Made by a program: the position numbers and the translations under genes
Notes under the pieces: generated by a model
The model's input: only the letters and a program-made list of their open reading frames with translations
What the model was told of the DNA's origin: nothing
Database searches by the model: none
Source: Deroplatys truncata
Taxonomy: Eukaryota; Arthropoda; Insecta; Mantodea; Mantidae
Direction of reading: 5' to 3'
DNA: 64,000 nucleotides
Assembly (NCBI GenBank): GCA_030765065.1
Contig: CM060983.1
Location: 51,954,067 to 52,018,066, forward strand
Shown here: positions 9,717 through 21,873 of the stretch, piece by piece
Layout of the letters: each line of letters begins with the position of its first letter
How positions within the stretch are numbered: the stretch's first letter is position 1

Positions 9717-12219
9717 TACATAGCGTGATTAGGTTGTTACATAGCGTGATCATGTTGTTACATAGCATGCTCAGGTTGTTACATAGCGTGCTCAGGTTGT
9801 TACATAGCGTGATCATGTTGTTACATAGCGTGATCAGTTGTTACATAGCGTGAGCATGTTGTTACATAGCGTGATCAGGTTGTTACATAGCGTGATCATG
9901 ATGTTACATAGCGTGCTCAGGTTGTTACATAGCGTGATCATGTTGTTACATAGCGTGATCCGTTGTTGCATAGTAATCTAATCAGATTGTTACATAGCGT
10001 GATCGTATTGTTACATAGCGTGTTCATGTTGTTACATAGCGTGATCATGTTGTTACATAGCGTGCTCAGGTTGTTACATGGCGTGATCATGTTGTTACAT
10101 AGCGTGATCAGTTGTTACATAGCGTAATCAGGTTGTTACATAGCGTGATCAGGTTGTTACATAGCATGATCGTATTGTTACATAGCGTGCTCAGGTTGTT
10201 ACATAGCGTGCTCAGGTTGTTACATAGCGTGCTCAGGTTGTTACATAGCGTGATCAGTTGTTACATAGCGTGATCGTTTTGTTACATAGCGTGGTCATGT
10301 TGTTACATAGCGTGCTCAGGTTGTTACATAGCGTGTTCGGTTGTTACATAGCGTGATCGTTTTGTTACATAGCGTAGTCATGTTGTTACATAACGTGCTC
10401 AGGTTGTTACATAGCGTGATCATGTTGTTACATAGCGTGATCAGTTGTTACATAGCGTAATCAGATTGTTACATAGCGTGATCGTATTGTTACATGGCGT
10501 GTTCATGTTGTTACATAGCGTGAACATGTTGTTACATAGCGTGCTCAGGTTGTTACATAGCTTGATCGTTTTGTTACATAGCGTGATCATGTTGTTACAT
10601 AGCGTGATCATGTTGTTACATAACGTGATCATGTTGTTACATAGCGTGAACATGTTGTTACATAGCGTGCTCAGGTTGTTACATAGCATGATCGTTTTGT
10701 TACATAGCGTGATCATGTTGTTACATAGCTTGATCGTTTTGTTACATAGCATGATCATGTTGTTACATAGTGTGGTCATGTTGTTACATAGCGTGATCAT
10801 GTTGTTACATAGCGTGAACATGTTGTTACATAGCGTGAACATGTTGTTACATAGCGTGATCATGTTGTTACATAGCTTGAGCATGTTGTTACATAGCGTG
10901 ATCAGTTGTTACATAGCGTGATCAGGTTGTTACATAGCGTGCTCAGGTTGTTACATAGCGTGATCAGTTGTTACATAGCTTGATCAGGTTGTTACATAGC
11001 GTGATCGTGTTATTACATAGCTTGATCGTTTTGTTACATAGCGTGATCATGTTGTTACATAGTGTGGTCATGTTGTTACATAGCGTGATCATGTTGTTAC
11101 ATAGCGTGAACATGTTGTTACATAGCGTGATCATGTTGTTACATAGCGTGAACATGTTGTTACATAGCTTGATCATGTTGTTACATAGCGTGATCAGTTG
11201 TTACATGGCGTGATCATGTTGTTACATAGCGTACTCAGGTTGTTACATAGCGTGATCATGTTGTTACATAGCTTGATCAGGTTGTTACATAGCGTGATCG
11301 TGTTGTTACATAGCGTGATCAGTTGTTACATAGCTTGAGCATGTTGTTACATAGCGTGATCAGTTGTTACATGGCGTGATCATGTTGTTACATAGCGTAC
11401 TCAGGTTGTTACATAGCGTGATCATGTTGTTACATAGCGTGCTCAGGTTGTTACATAGCGTGATCATGTTGTTACATAGCGTGATCAGTTGTTACATAGC
11501 TTGATCAGGTTGTTACATAGCGTGATCAGTTGTTACATTGCGTGATCGTGTTGTTACATAGCGTGATCGTGTTGTTACATAGCGTGATCGTTTTGTTACA
11601 TAGCGTGGTCATGTTGTTACATAGCGTGAACATGTTGTTACATAGCGTGATCATGTTGTTACATAGCGTGATCATGTTGTTACATAGCGTGATCATGTTG
11701 TTACATAGCGTGATCAGTTGTTACATAACGTGATCAGATTGTTACATAGCGTGCTCAGGTTGTTACATAGCGTGATCATGTTGTTACATAGCGTGATCAG
11801 TTGTTACATAGCTTGAGCATGTTGTTACATAGCGTGATCAGTTGTTACATGGCGTGATCATGTTGTTACATAGCGTACTCAGTTTGTTACATAGCGTGAT
11901 CATGTTGTTACATAGCGTGCTCAGGTTGTTACATAGCATGATCATGTTGTTACATAGCGTGATCAGTTGTTACATAGCTTGATCGTTTTGTTACATAGCG
12001 TGGTCATGTTGTTACATAGCGTGATCATGTTGTTACATAGCGTGATCATGTTGTTACATAGCGTGATCATGTTGTTACATGGCGTGATCATGTTGTTACA
12101 TAGCGTGATCATGTTGTTACATAGCGTGATCATGTTGTTACATAGCGTGAACATGTTGTTACCTAGAGTGATCGTGTTGTTACATAACGTGATGAGTCTG
12201 TTACATAGCGTAATGCATG
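9717..12219. repeat. 21-bp minisatellite, right arm of palindrome 1
   Basis: Inverted counterpart of 6817-9352, core GTTACATAGCGTGATCA, about 120 units. Unit-by-unit variant order follows the left arm closely, with small differences (for example CTCAGTTTG, CATGATCG), so the two arrays share a recent origin and have not been reshuffled much. Confidence 0.9.
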
Positions 12220-12339
12220 TTGTACAGGTCTATACAGATCACCAAACTTTAATTCAGGAGGTAAAATTTCGTCGAAATGTAGATGACAGGGGCGCGTCAC
12301 GATGTTGAACGACCCGAAATCTGGAAATGTTAGGGACAA

Positions 12340-12635
12340 CCCGTTGTGTGGATGACTAGTGTTTCCAGAGAGCATTCTTTTCCAGTAATGTTCCCAGAGA
12401 GCATCCTTTTTTCCATGCTCGCACTCGCCATGTTCTGGTTACGTGTCGTTGTAACGTAATGTTACGCTGTTAGGATGGTTTAGTATACATGACAGGCAAA
12501 AGGCTGGGTCCGTGCCCTTAAAGATTTGAACCTGAGGTCTGTCCCATTCAACCTGACGTCTACAGGCTCCGTGAACAATAGTTGTCTAGATGACTAATGT
12601 TTCAAGAGAGTATCCTTTCTCCCTGCTATGCATTG
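12340..12635. repeat. Three copies of an AAAGGATGCTCTC motif block (right arm)
   Basis: Inverted counterpart of 6405-6700, with one SNP in the middle copy (GCATTC near 12375). The fourth copy of this arm is at about 14947-14983. Confidence 0.55.
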
Positions 12636-12763
12636 ATCGCAATTCCCTCCGTCGTCCTCATCCTGGATATATACATAGGTGCGTGTTATGAATTCATTCA
12701 TTCGCTTTTAATTCCTTCGAGCGTTAGCATTCACGTATTCATTTAATTTCTTTTAGTTTTAGC

Positions 12764-13231
12764 ATGAGCTACTGCCCGAGAAAATCTGTGCAACTGACGA
12801 ATGAGAAACTCGATTTTTCATACATTACACATGGAGGAAAACGCGTTATTAGATGCTGTGTATGCGGGCGGATTTTTAAGAATCGTTCTTTGTCAAGATT
12901 TAAGTTTCATAGAGCAACATGTTATACTGAATCGACTCTCTCACCTGCACTTGAAGATCCGAAGATGTATAGAGGGGAATGTTATACCGTATCAAGCCTC
13001 TGTCCTTCACTGGAGACTACTGTTGGTGAAAAATCTGGATACATCGGAAGTTGCGAGAATATGAAATCTTCATATGATGATGATTCAGTGATATCAACGC
13101 TTGAAAATCCGAATAGACTAGTAAATATATTGAGGTTACTAATTGCGTCGAGGGATGCTGGTAATAATAGACACACACAAGAGATTGAGGAAATTATAAG
13201 TAAGCTGAAAGCATCTAAAGTTATAGCATGA
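12764..13231 (+). CDS. Hypothetical 155-residue protein with a C2HC finger (right arm)
   Basis: Inverted duplicate of 5808-6275, with identical translation. The start ATG follows TTTCTTTTAGTTTTAGC, which looks like a pyrimidine tract plus acceptor AG, so an upstream exon is possible. It reads outward, away from the palindrome centre, with the 21-bp array upstream and the 69-residue frame downstream. Identity of two copies is a product of recent duplication or arm-to-arm conversion and does not by itself prove selection. Codon-level conservation against other copies in the genome would be needed to decide whether it is expressed. Confidence 0.5.
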   Translation: MSYCPRKSVQLTNEKLDFSYITHGGKRVIRCCVCGRIFKNRSLSRFKFHRATCYTESTLSPALEDPKMYRGECYTVSSLCPSLETTVGEKSGYIGSCENMKSSYDDDSVISTLENPNRLVNILRLLIASRDAGNNRHTQEIEEIISKLKASKVIA

Positions 13232-13437
13232 CAGGATCGAGAAATTGCGTTAATCAATTACTGCCATGGTTAACAGGAACTTTGAAATATCAAAAAACTT
13301 GTACTTATAAAATACATCATTCAGACATTGTTGAGATGTTTAGTTTTTTTACTGATAATGATGGTCTCTTTCTGTGTGATGTATATGATTATATAACTGA
13401 GTGTTTAGAATGTCTAGACTATCACCTTTGCCTTTAG
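13228..13437 (+). CDS. Possible 69-residue ORF downstream of the finger protein (right arm)
   Basis: Mirror of 5602-5811, beginning in the ATGA overlap with the 155-residue frame. An AATAAA at about 13490 could serve as polyadenylation signal for both frames. No family recognised; weak support. Confidence 0.2.
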   Translation: MTGSRNCVNQLLPWLTGTLKYQKTCTYKIHHSDIVEMFSFFTDNDGLFLCDVYDYITECLECLDYHLCL

Positions 13438-13588
13438 GAAATATGTATGGTTTTTTGTAAAGGAATGTAATAGGATAATGTTTATAAAAAATAAATGTTG
13501 TCTGCATTACTTTTTGTAAAGTGATATGTTTTTTTACATGTATTCAGTTAAACTGATTTTTAAAAATTGGTTTACATGAATGTTGTTT
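13438..13588. other. Spacer between small ORFs and Myb/SANT relic (right arm)
   Basis: AT-rich; contains AATAAA near 13490. Mirror of 5451-5601. Nothing else recognised. Confidence 0.4.
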
Positions 13589-13780
13589 ATCTTCTTTTTC
13601 TAACCTAGAATTGTATTCATTTGCAATTTATTTCCATGTCTCTTCCTTACGCTTAGCAGAGCTATCAGTCATTTTATTTTCAACACTAATTTGTGTTCTA
13701 AAACAATGTCGGTCATATATCTTTCTCTTCTTTCTTAAAATTTGCTGCCTGAGTTTTTTTATTACTTTCGTCCTTCTCCA
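13589..13780 (-). pseudogene. Myb/SANT-like DNA-binding domain relic (right arm)
   Basis: Mirror image of 5259-5450 with the same frameshift and stop. Both copies face inward toward 9535. Shared lesions mean neither arm keeps an intact gene. Confidence 0.45.
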
Positions 13781-14359
13781 TTTTGCAATTTGTTTATGTA
13801 TCAGAGACAAATGAAAGTTGAATGGCATTAGCAATTGTGAATTGATTCAATACAATTGCAGTGATCGGAGATTAGTGAATAATGAATAACGTTTATTTCT
13901 CAATACTCGATACATAATTAAGTTATATACTTTTAGACTATAATAATATTTGAAAATATTAGGCTATTTACACTATAAATTCACTTCTTTGTTGTTTGCC
14001 TATACTAATCTATGGTCTCAGTACATACAACTCCTGGTTTTCTATGTATCGACGACCCTCTGTCTACTTGTTTATGTTTCATTATATATACCTTTATTTT
14101 TTTTTTAATGTGCCATATGTATGATTTCCTGTGTTACGTCTTGTTACGTGGTTACGTTAGATGACAGACAATGAGAAGATCCAGAACAAACAAGGTGGGA
14201 ATAGGTTAGGACGTATACTTCACTGTAAACCGATATACTGTTTGTCCCTCTCCGTCTCGCGCACTACTGTTTAACAAATATAAAGTTTGTAAGGTTTAGA
14301 AATTAAGTATATAAAAAGTGTTGTAAGGCTGGATGAGAAAAGTTTTATAATCGAATTAC

Positions 14360-14989
14360 TCTCTATATTACAGTATAAACCTACATTCCTCCTCCTTCAA
14401 TCTCTGTCTATCCTTGTATCTCTCCTGTTTTCCATATTTCTCCCATATAAACGTATACTCTAATCCTCAAACCATGTCTAGACTAGCACCTCTCCTCGTA
14501 TACCCTACGGCTCTCATATAAATGCATTTTCCTCCTTGAAGACTCTCTCAACCTAGCACCTACCTTCGTTTTCCCTATATTTTCCTATATAGACGTATAC
14601 TCTCTCATTCAGACCTTCCCGACTAGCCTAGCACTTCTCCTCATATTCCCCTACCTCTCTCATATAAGATGCATTCCCTCATTCAACACCGTCTAGCCTA
14701 GCATCGACCCTCGTATTCCCTATCTCTCGCATATAAACGCCTACTCCATCATTCAAAACTCCTATCCTAATACCTCTCCTCGGTTTGCTATATCGCTCAT
14801 ATTCTACCCTTCAAGTCCTGTTTAGTATAGCATCTTTCCTTGTGTTCCCTATCTCTCTCGTATAAAGCATATCCCTCCCTCCTTTAGCATCTGACTAGCC
14901 TAGCATCAGCCCTGGTATTCCCTATCTCTCCCCTATAAATACTTCTATCTAGAGACCTAATGTTTCAGGAGAGCATCCTTTCCCCTATA
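14360..14989. repeat. ~65-75 bp degenerate tandem repeat (right arm of palindrome 1)
   Basis: Inverted counterpart of 4051-4680 with the same order of diverged units; the repeated CATATAAA and GTCTAGCCTAGCA motifs are read on the + strand here. Confidence 0.75.
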
Positions 14990-17900
14990 AAAGTTTATTT
15001 GGTGTCTTTATCTTAATTAGTTTAGGAGTTATTAAATTTATAATTAAATTGCATTTTATCGGTATTCGAACCCTGGACACCAGAACCAATATTATTTACA
15101 ATATTAGTTTGATATGTTTAAGGGTGCTGTATGCATTTACAGCATCAATCTAAGTGATATATTCTAGAGTATAGAGAAAAATAAGTAAGTGATTGAAAGA
15201 TCGGGATTCGAAGTAAGGACAGCTGATTGAAAATTATATACAGTATTAATTGCCCCTCATAGGAGCTATCAATCATGCTTTGGTCAATTCCTCTACCTCT
15301 CTTAGTTTCTGAGATAATGACGATTTAAACATTAGGCTCGAACCCAGAACGTCAGGTATCTAATTACACATCCACAAGATACTACCTAGTAACATAAACG
15401 CAATAAAGTTTATTTGGCGTCTTTATCTTAATTAGTTTAGGAGTTATTAAATTTATAATTAAATTACATTTTATCGGTATTCGAACCCTGGACACCAGAA
15501 ACAAAATTATTTACAATATTAGTTTGATATGTTTAAAGGTGCTGTATGCAGTTACAGCATCAATCTAAGTGATATATTCTAGAGTATAGAGAAAAATAAG
15601 TAAGTGATTGAAAGATCGGGATTCGAAGTAAGGACAACTGATTGAAAATTATATACAGTATTAATTACCCCTCATAGGAGCTATCAATCATGCTTTGGTT
15701 CACTCGTCTACCTCTCTTAGTTTCTGAGATAATGACGATTTAAAATTAGGCTCGAACCCAGAACGTCACGTATCTAATTACACATCCACAAGATAATACC
15801 TAATAACATAAAGGCAATAAAGTTTATTTGGCGTCTTTATCTTAATTAGTTTAGAAGTTATTAAATTTATAATTAAACTATATTTTATCGGTATTCGAAC
15901 CCTGGACACCAGAAACAAAATTATTTACAATATTAGTTTGATATGTTTAAAGGTGCTGTATGCAGTTACAGCATCAATCTAAGTGATATATTCTAGAGTA
16001 TAGAGAAAAATAAGTAAGTGATTGAAAGATCGGGATTCGAAGTAAGGACAACTGATTAAAAATTATATACAGTATTAATTACCCCTCATAGGAGCTATCA
16101 ATCATGCTTTGGTCAATTCCTCTACCTCTCTTAGTTTCTGAGATAATGACGATTTAAACATTAGGCTCGAACCCAGAACGTCAGGTATCTAATTACACAT
16201 CCACAAGATACTACCTAGTAACATAAACGCAATAAAGTTTATTTGGCGTCTTTATCTTAATTAGTTTAGGAGTTATTAAATTTATAATTAAATTACATTT
16301 TATCGGTATTCGAACCCTGGACACCAGAAACAAAATTATTTACAATATTAGTTTGATATGTTTAAAGGTGCTGTATGCAGTTACAGCATCAATCTAAGTG
16401 ATATATTCTAGAGTATAGAGAAAAATAAGTAAGTGATTGAAAGATCGGGATTCGAAGTAAGGACAACTGATTGAAAATTATATACAGTATTAATTACCCC
16501 TCATAGGAGCTATCAATCATGCTTTGGTTCACTCGTCTACCTCTCTTAGTTTCTGAGATAATGACGATTTAAAATTAGGCTCGAACCCAGAACGTCAGGT
16601 ATCTAATTACACATCCACAAGATAATACCTAATAACATAAAGGCAATAAAGTTTATTTGGCGTCTTTATCTTAATTAGTTTAGAAGTTATTAAATTTATA
16701 ATTAAACTATATTTTATCGGTATTCGAACCCTGGACACCAGAAACAAAATTATTTACAATATTAGTTTGATATGTTTAAAGGTGCTGTATGCAGTTACAG
16801 CATCAATCTAAGTGATATATTCTAGAGTATAGAGAAAAATAAGTAAGTGATTGAAAGATCGGGATTCGAAGTAAGGACAACTGATTGAAAATTATATACA
16901 GTATTAATTACCCCTCATAGGAGCTATCAATCATGCTTTGGTTCACTCGTCTACCTCTCTTAGTTTCTGAGATAATGACGATTTAAAATTAGGCTCGAAC
17001 CCAGAACGTCACGTATCTAATTACACATCCACAAGATAATACCTAATAACATAAAGGCAATAAAGTTTATTTGGCGTCTTTATCTTAATTAGTTTAGAAG
17101 TTATTAAATTTATAATTAAACTATATTTTATCGGTATTCGAACCCTGGACACCAGAAACAAAATTATTTACAATATTAGTTTGATATGTTTAAAGGTGCT
17201 GTATGCAGTTACAGCATCAATCTAAGTGATATATTCTAGAGTATAGAGAAAAATAAGTAAGTGATTGAAAGATCGGGATTCGAAGTAAGGACAACTGATT
17301 AAAAATTATATACAGTATTAATTACCCCTCATAGGAGCTATCAATCATGCTTTGGTCAATTCCTCTACCTCTCTTAGTTTCTGAGATAATGACGATTTAA
17401 ACATTAGGCTCGAACCCAGAACGTCAGGTATCTAATTACACATCCACAAGATACTACCTAGTAACATAAACGCAATAAAGTTTATTTGGCGTCTTTATCT
17501 TAATTAGTTTAGGAGTTATTAAATTTATAATTAAATTACATTTTATCGGTATTCGAACCCTGGACACCAGAAACAAAATTATTTACAATATTAGTTTGAT
17601 ATGTTTAAAGGTGCTGTATGCAGTTACAGCATCAATCTAAGTGATATATTCTAGAGTATAGAGAAAAATAAGTAAGTGATTGAAAGATCGGGATTCGAAG
17701 TAAGGACAACTGATTGAAAATTATATACAGTATTAATTACCCCTCATAGGAGCTATCAATCATGCTTTGGTTCACTCGTCTACCTCTCTTAGTTTCTGAG
17801 ATAATGACGATTTAAAATTAGGCTCGAACCCAGAACGTCAGGTATCTAATTACACATCCACAAGATAATACCTAATAACATAAAGGCAATAAAGTTTATT

Positions 17901-18530
17901 TGGCGTCTTTATCTTAATTAGTTTAGAAGTTATTAAATTTATAATTAAACTATATTTTATCGGTATTCGAACCCTGGACACCAGAAACAAAATTATTTAC
18001 AATATTAGTTTGATATGTTTAAAGGTGCTGTATGCAGTTACAGCATCAATCTAAGTGATATATTCTAGAGTATAGAGAAAAATAAGTAAGTGATTGAAAG
18101 ATCGGGATTCGAAGTAAGGACAACTGATTGAAAATTATATACAGTATTAATTACCCATCATAGGAGCTATCAATCATGCTTTGGTCAATTCCTCTACCTC
18201 TCTTAGTTTCTGAGATAATGACGATTTAAACATTAGGCTCGAACCCAGAACGTCAGGTAGCTAATTACACATCCACAAGATACTACCTAATAAAATAAAG
18301 GCAATAAAGTTTATTTGGCGTCTTTATCTTAATTAGTTTAGGAGTTATTAAATTTATAATTAAATTACATTTTATCGGTATTCGAACCCTGGACACCATG
18401 TACCCAAATATACATTCACAAGAAACTATCTAATGACATTAATGTAATAAACTTTATTTGATGTCTTTATCGTAATTAGTCTCTGAGTTATTAGAAGCTG
18501 AATTTGTAATTCGAACCCGGCCATCCTGGT
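14990..18530. repeat. 414-bp B-box-like tandem array (right arm)
   Basis: Inverted counterpart of 925-4050 with about 8.5 units, one more than the left arm; this explains the 415-bp shift between inner and outer mirror coordinates. Units differ by scattered SNPs, and different variants (GACGAGTGAACC versus GAGGAATTGACC on the left strand) are interleaved, as expected of unequal exchange. Confidence 0.85.
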
Positions 18531-19257
18531 CAACTTGGAACTCGTTGGAGAAGCTGCTGCTTGTTATATCATTTCCATCGCTAAAATCTAAAGTGTTGAG
18601 TGTTGGGCAGAGCACTTAGGAAAACAATTACTGACATTGTTCGCTAATGGGGTGAAAGCGTCTAACGGGTCAGCTAATAGAGGTCACCGTTACCGCCTGG
18701 CGGAAGTATGTCGTTCGCTAATGTATGTAAACAGATCCAGAATGTAAACTTAAAAGCCTATTAATGTGTTGAAAGCGTCTAACATGTTCAGCTAATGGAC
18801 AAGCGATTTCCCCAGATACAAGAAGGCTGCAGTGTTTCATTACATGACAGACTGTTACCGTGAGCAGACTACTTATACTCAAGCTCCAGTCAACAATTCA
18901 TTAATCAAAAAACTTAATTGCTCGAGGATGCAATCTGCAGACCTTAGTAATCATAAAAAAAATGTTTGACGAACATTACCTAATTAATTTGCCGAGGGGC
19001 GGCAGGACTCGAGAAAACAATTCCCTCAAGTCATGACGCCACAGTAGAACGCATGGGAGAGGGGGTAGGACCTGTTAGCACAGACACTGTCGGCATTAGG
19101 TGAGCACACAAAGCGAGAGGGGGCGGGGCCTAACGACACGAGACCTGGCGGCATGTGAGCCCTCAAAGGGAGGGGGCGGGGCTTGTCAGCGTAGAACAAA
19201 GAACTTTATCGCTTGTCGGCATCTCTATGTGGGCTCAAGTCGCTATTCTATTGCTAC

Positions 19258-19258
<1 letters not shown>
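18531..19258. repeat. Right subterminal region, mirror of the left
   Basis: Reverse complement of 197-924, with the same GC-box direct repeats (about 19045-19225) and the TTAGACGC pair. A 68-residue reading frame over the GC-box repeats is open in both arms, but in the right arm it continues into the ATT microsatellite, so I do not call it a gene. Confidence 0.6.
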
Positions 19259-19300
<42 letters not shown>

Positions 19301-19301
19301 G
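19259..19301. repeat. ATT microsatellite holding the right target duplication
   Basis: About fourteen ATT units follow the CTACT terminus of palindrome 1. The first six bases (ATTATT) are the candidate right target duplication. Unique sequence resumes at GGCGAACTAAGC, unlike the left flank. Confidence 0.7.
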
Positions 19302-19668
19302 GCGAACTAAGCATTTCCTCTACCACAAAACGAACATGTCTTAAATTTGCCATTGCATAAATAGTTCAAAGGATTAAAATTGTTGATTGGAACTACGAAT
19401 TTTAATTATACAATGTTTAAAAGCCAATATGAAATCAATTCACTATCATTTAATACACACACACTCACTATCTCTCTCTCTCTCTCTCTCTACGTGGTTC
19501 ATATGCTCCGGCATTTGAATTAGATTTTCGCTGTGCAGACCGTACAAACCACTTGCCGAATTTAAAGACAATGCTCTTTCTTTATTCACTTTTTTTTCAT
19601 AAATGTATAAACAGTATCATTGATATTGCCGCTTCTGCACAGCAAACTTTCAAATTGTCTGTGTGCGC

Positions 19669-19731
<63 letters not shown>

Positions 19732-20060
19732 ATTCAATGAAACTATTTTTTTTTAATTTTGTGGTAAACAAATTAAAAAATGAATGAGATTATTATCAAC
19801 AATGTGTCACTTTATGCAATACAATAAAGCATTTTATTTTTTTTAAAATTATGTACCGCAAATAAACAGTAATCTGACAGTCCACTATGCATATCTAATC
19901 ATTTTTGTTAGCGCATCAACAAGACTAACATCAATTTCTCTCAATATTGTCTTTAGGTGCACAAGAGAGCAGACTAAATAGTTCCAACAAGATGGTTCCA
20001 GAGCACACACCGCTAGAATTTCCATGTGCTTAGGGAATCAAGTTATCTTGAAAAATATGT
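19302..20060. repeat. Flank with CT and GT microsatellites
   Basis: Holds a (CT)n tract near 19472-19491 and a long (GT)n tract at about 19674-19729. Otherwise AT-rich with no recognisable gene. Confidence 0.7.
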
Positions 20061-20370
20061 TACATTCACGTGAATTTGTCTACCCCGCTATTGTTTATTA
20101 GTGGGTGTATAAACTACTCTTACGAAAGCTTATTTTTTCTATCTACTGCATTTTAAGAGAGATAAACCTTCGCATAAATATCTACATTACACATTTCGTT
20201 ATTGTTACAAAGGGAACAGCGACAGTCAAATGTTTAAGTACTGGACGCTATTTGCTGGCCTTAAAATTCCATTCTGTTTCAATGCAATCATGAGAAGCAA
20301 TAAATGTTGAGAGGACTTTAAGAGAATGACCAAGAAATGAACAATTCCAAGATTTAATAACGGATATATC
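20060..20370 (+). repeat. Interspersed repeat, first part (beta), copy 1
   Basis: Shares with 27300-27600 and 49735-50150 the ordered landmarks GTTTATTAGTGGGT, TCTACTGCATTTTAA-like, ACAGTCAAATGTT, CTGGCCTTAAAATTCCAT and AATGACCAAGAAATGAACAA. Unclassified repeat family without visible coding capacity. Confidence 0.6.
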
Positions 20371-21380
20371 ATCCCCAGCGGGGCTCTGGAGTGGCCTAAC
20401 AGCTCGTAAGCCCCTAACACCGAACCTTGAGTGGATCCCGGAGGCGTCGGCAGGTAGTGGATAGCTGGCAGCTGATTAGCGGCGTCGGTTGATTGCTGAC
20501 ACGTGAATCAATAATTTCAGTATTCATTATTCAGATATCAGTAATATATGAATAATGAATAGGAGACCGGAAAACACTCCCTAAGGTGTTATGTGATGTG
20601 TTGGGTGCACGGCATATGGGTAGATGTGTCACAAACGAAACTCTGAGATACCTGACTATCTCTCAGAGTATATACTCTTACCCAGGCAGGTAGGGCTCTG
20701 TTTGGGCGGACCTGATTTATCCCTAGCTAATCGAAGGAACTATTGAAGATGAAAGTTCCAATAAACCGGAGGGCTCTGTATTAAGGGGCCCCAAGAGAAC
20801 TAAAGCCGAAGTTGAGGCGGCTGGTTCCTCAAAAGAGGACTCTGCCGTCGAGACTTAGGAAAGGGATAGGAACTGCAACTTCTAGAGATGTGGAGAAGCA
20901 GGCGCTATACCTAAAACCGAACGTCCCTTTTAGGAGCACCGGATTATTTATAAAGGTAAGTGCCGGGCCTGGGGCCCTAGTAGGGAACCCGAACCCGCGA
21001 GATATATCATGGGTGGTAGGAACTGCGACTGCTGAAGATGTGGAGATGCAGGCACTGCCTCCCGAGAAGGATATACAGTCTGATGTTTTGTGGGAAATGA
21101 CAAAAGTGGTCAGTACCCCTAAAATTAAAGCCTAAGTATGCTAGTGGGGCAGAGAAGAGGAGGAGGAGAAGAAAGGCTAAGCGACTGGCCGGGAAGAGCA
21201 AGTGTCTAGTCATAGGGACCTTGAGGAAGCCGCGACTCGGTCGGAGCCAGGCCCTTCTGGAAACTCAAAAAGAGGTCCGGATTGGAAGAGGGATTCATAT
21301 CCCTCAGATAACCCATCAGAGTACCTGAGGATCTTAGAAGTGCCATTTCCAATAGGAAAGTGTTTAAGTGGACAGGGTAA

Positions 21381-21873
21381 ACTGAGATGATTTCGTTCAT
21401 TCAGGCTAACTTACAACACAGTATAACTGCCTCACGAGTGCTCTTAAAGTAACACAATGAGGTATGCAGTAGATGCCATCATGATACAGGAACCCTGGCT
21501 TCGACAGAGTCGCATCATGGGACTGGATTTGGATATTAAACCTTTTACTAGTTTCAGCGCTTCGTCTGAGGTAAAACCTAGAGCACGTGCCATTACTAGA
21601 CTCGGTAATACCTGGGCCCTGCCAGGATTTCTTACTAAAGTCCTAGTGAGGTATGAGGAACGCCACGTCAGGTATTTCCCACATGACTCCGAGGAACCAC
21701 CTCCTCCTCCGTTCAAAGACCTTGTGATTTATTGCAAGGATAGAATTCTCAACCTGCTGAAGGGCTGTGATTCCAACGCGCATCATAGCTTTTGGGGCAA
21801 CACGGACATCAACGGTAGAGGGGAGAAGCTGCTCGAGTACCAGCACTCTACAGATCTCAAGATCCCGAATTAA
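21381..21873 (+). pseudogene. LINE apurinic-like endonuclease remnant
   Basis: A frame at 21389 reads FIQANLQHS, the usual start of R1/LOA-type endonucleases, and stops at 21450. A second frame (21457-21873) gives AIMIQEPWLRQ and later GCDSNAHHSFWGNTDI followed by GRGEKLLEY, the family's catalytic NAHH/W block. An internal region between them is missing or scrambled (about residues 45-90 of the 138-codon frame). Inactive. Confidence 0.75.

Larger units (their letters stand above)
197..19258. mobile_element. Palindrome 1: giant foldback Polinton-like element
   Basis: Bases 197 to about 9530 are the reverse complement of about 9540 to 19258. Mirror coordinates sum to 19455 in the outer part and 19039-19040 in the middle; the 415-bp shift is one extra 414-bp repeat unit in the right arm. 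Arms are nearly identical outside the arrays (isolated SNPs, for example near 5173 and 12375). The element starts AGTAGCAATAG and ends CTATTGCTACT, between ATT microsatellite tracts. From either end inward it has: GC-box-bearing subterminal repeats, a 414-bp B-box array, ~65-bp repeats, a conserved segment, a Myb/SANT relic and two small ORFs, a 21-bp minisatellite, and a central hairpin. No polymerase is seen here. Membership of the Polinton-like group is inferred from shared modules and termini with palindrome 2. Drosophila Foldback and Galileo elements are a structural analogy only. Confidence 0.85.

Noticed and set aside
925-18530. CRISPR array for the regular repeats
   Set aside because: Units are contiguous tandem repeats without unique spacers, in a eukaryotic transposon context.
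19553-19771. Frames over the GT tract (CVCVCV / THTHTH)
   Set aside because: Microsatellite translations.
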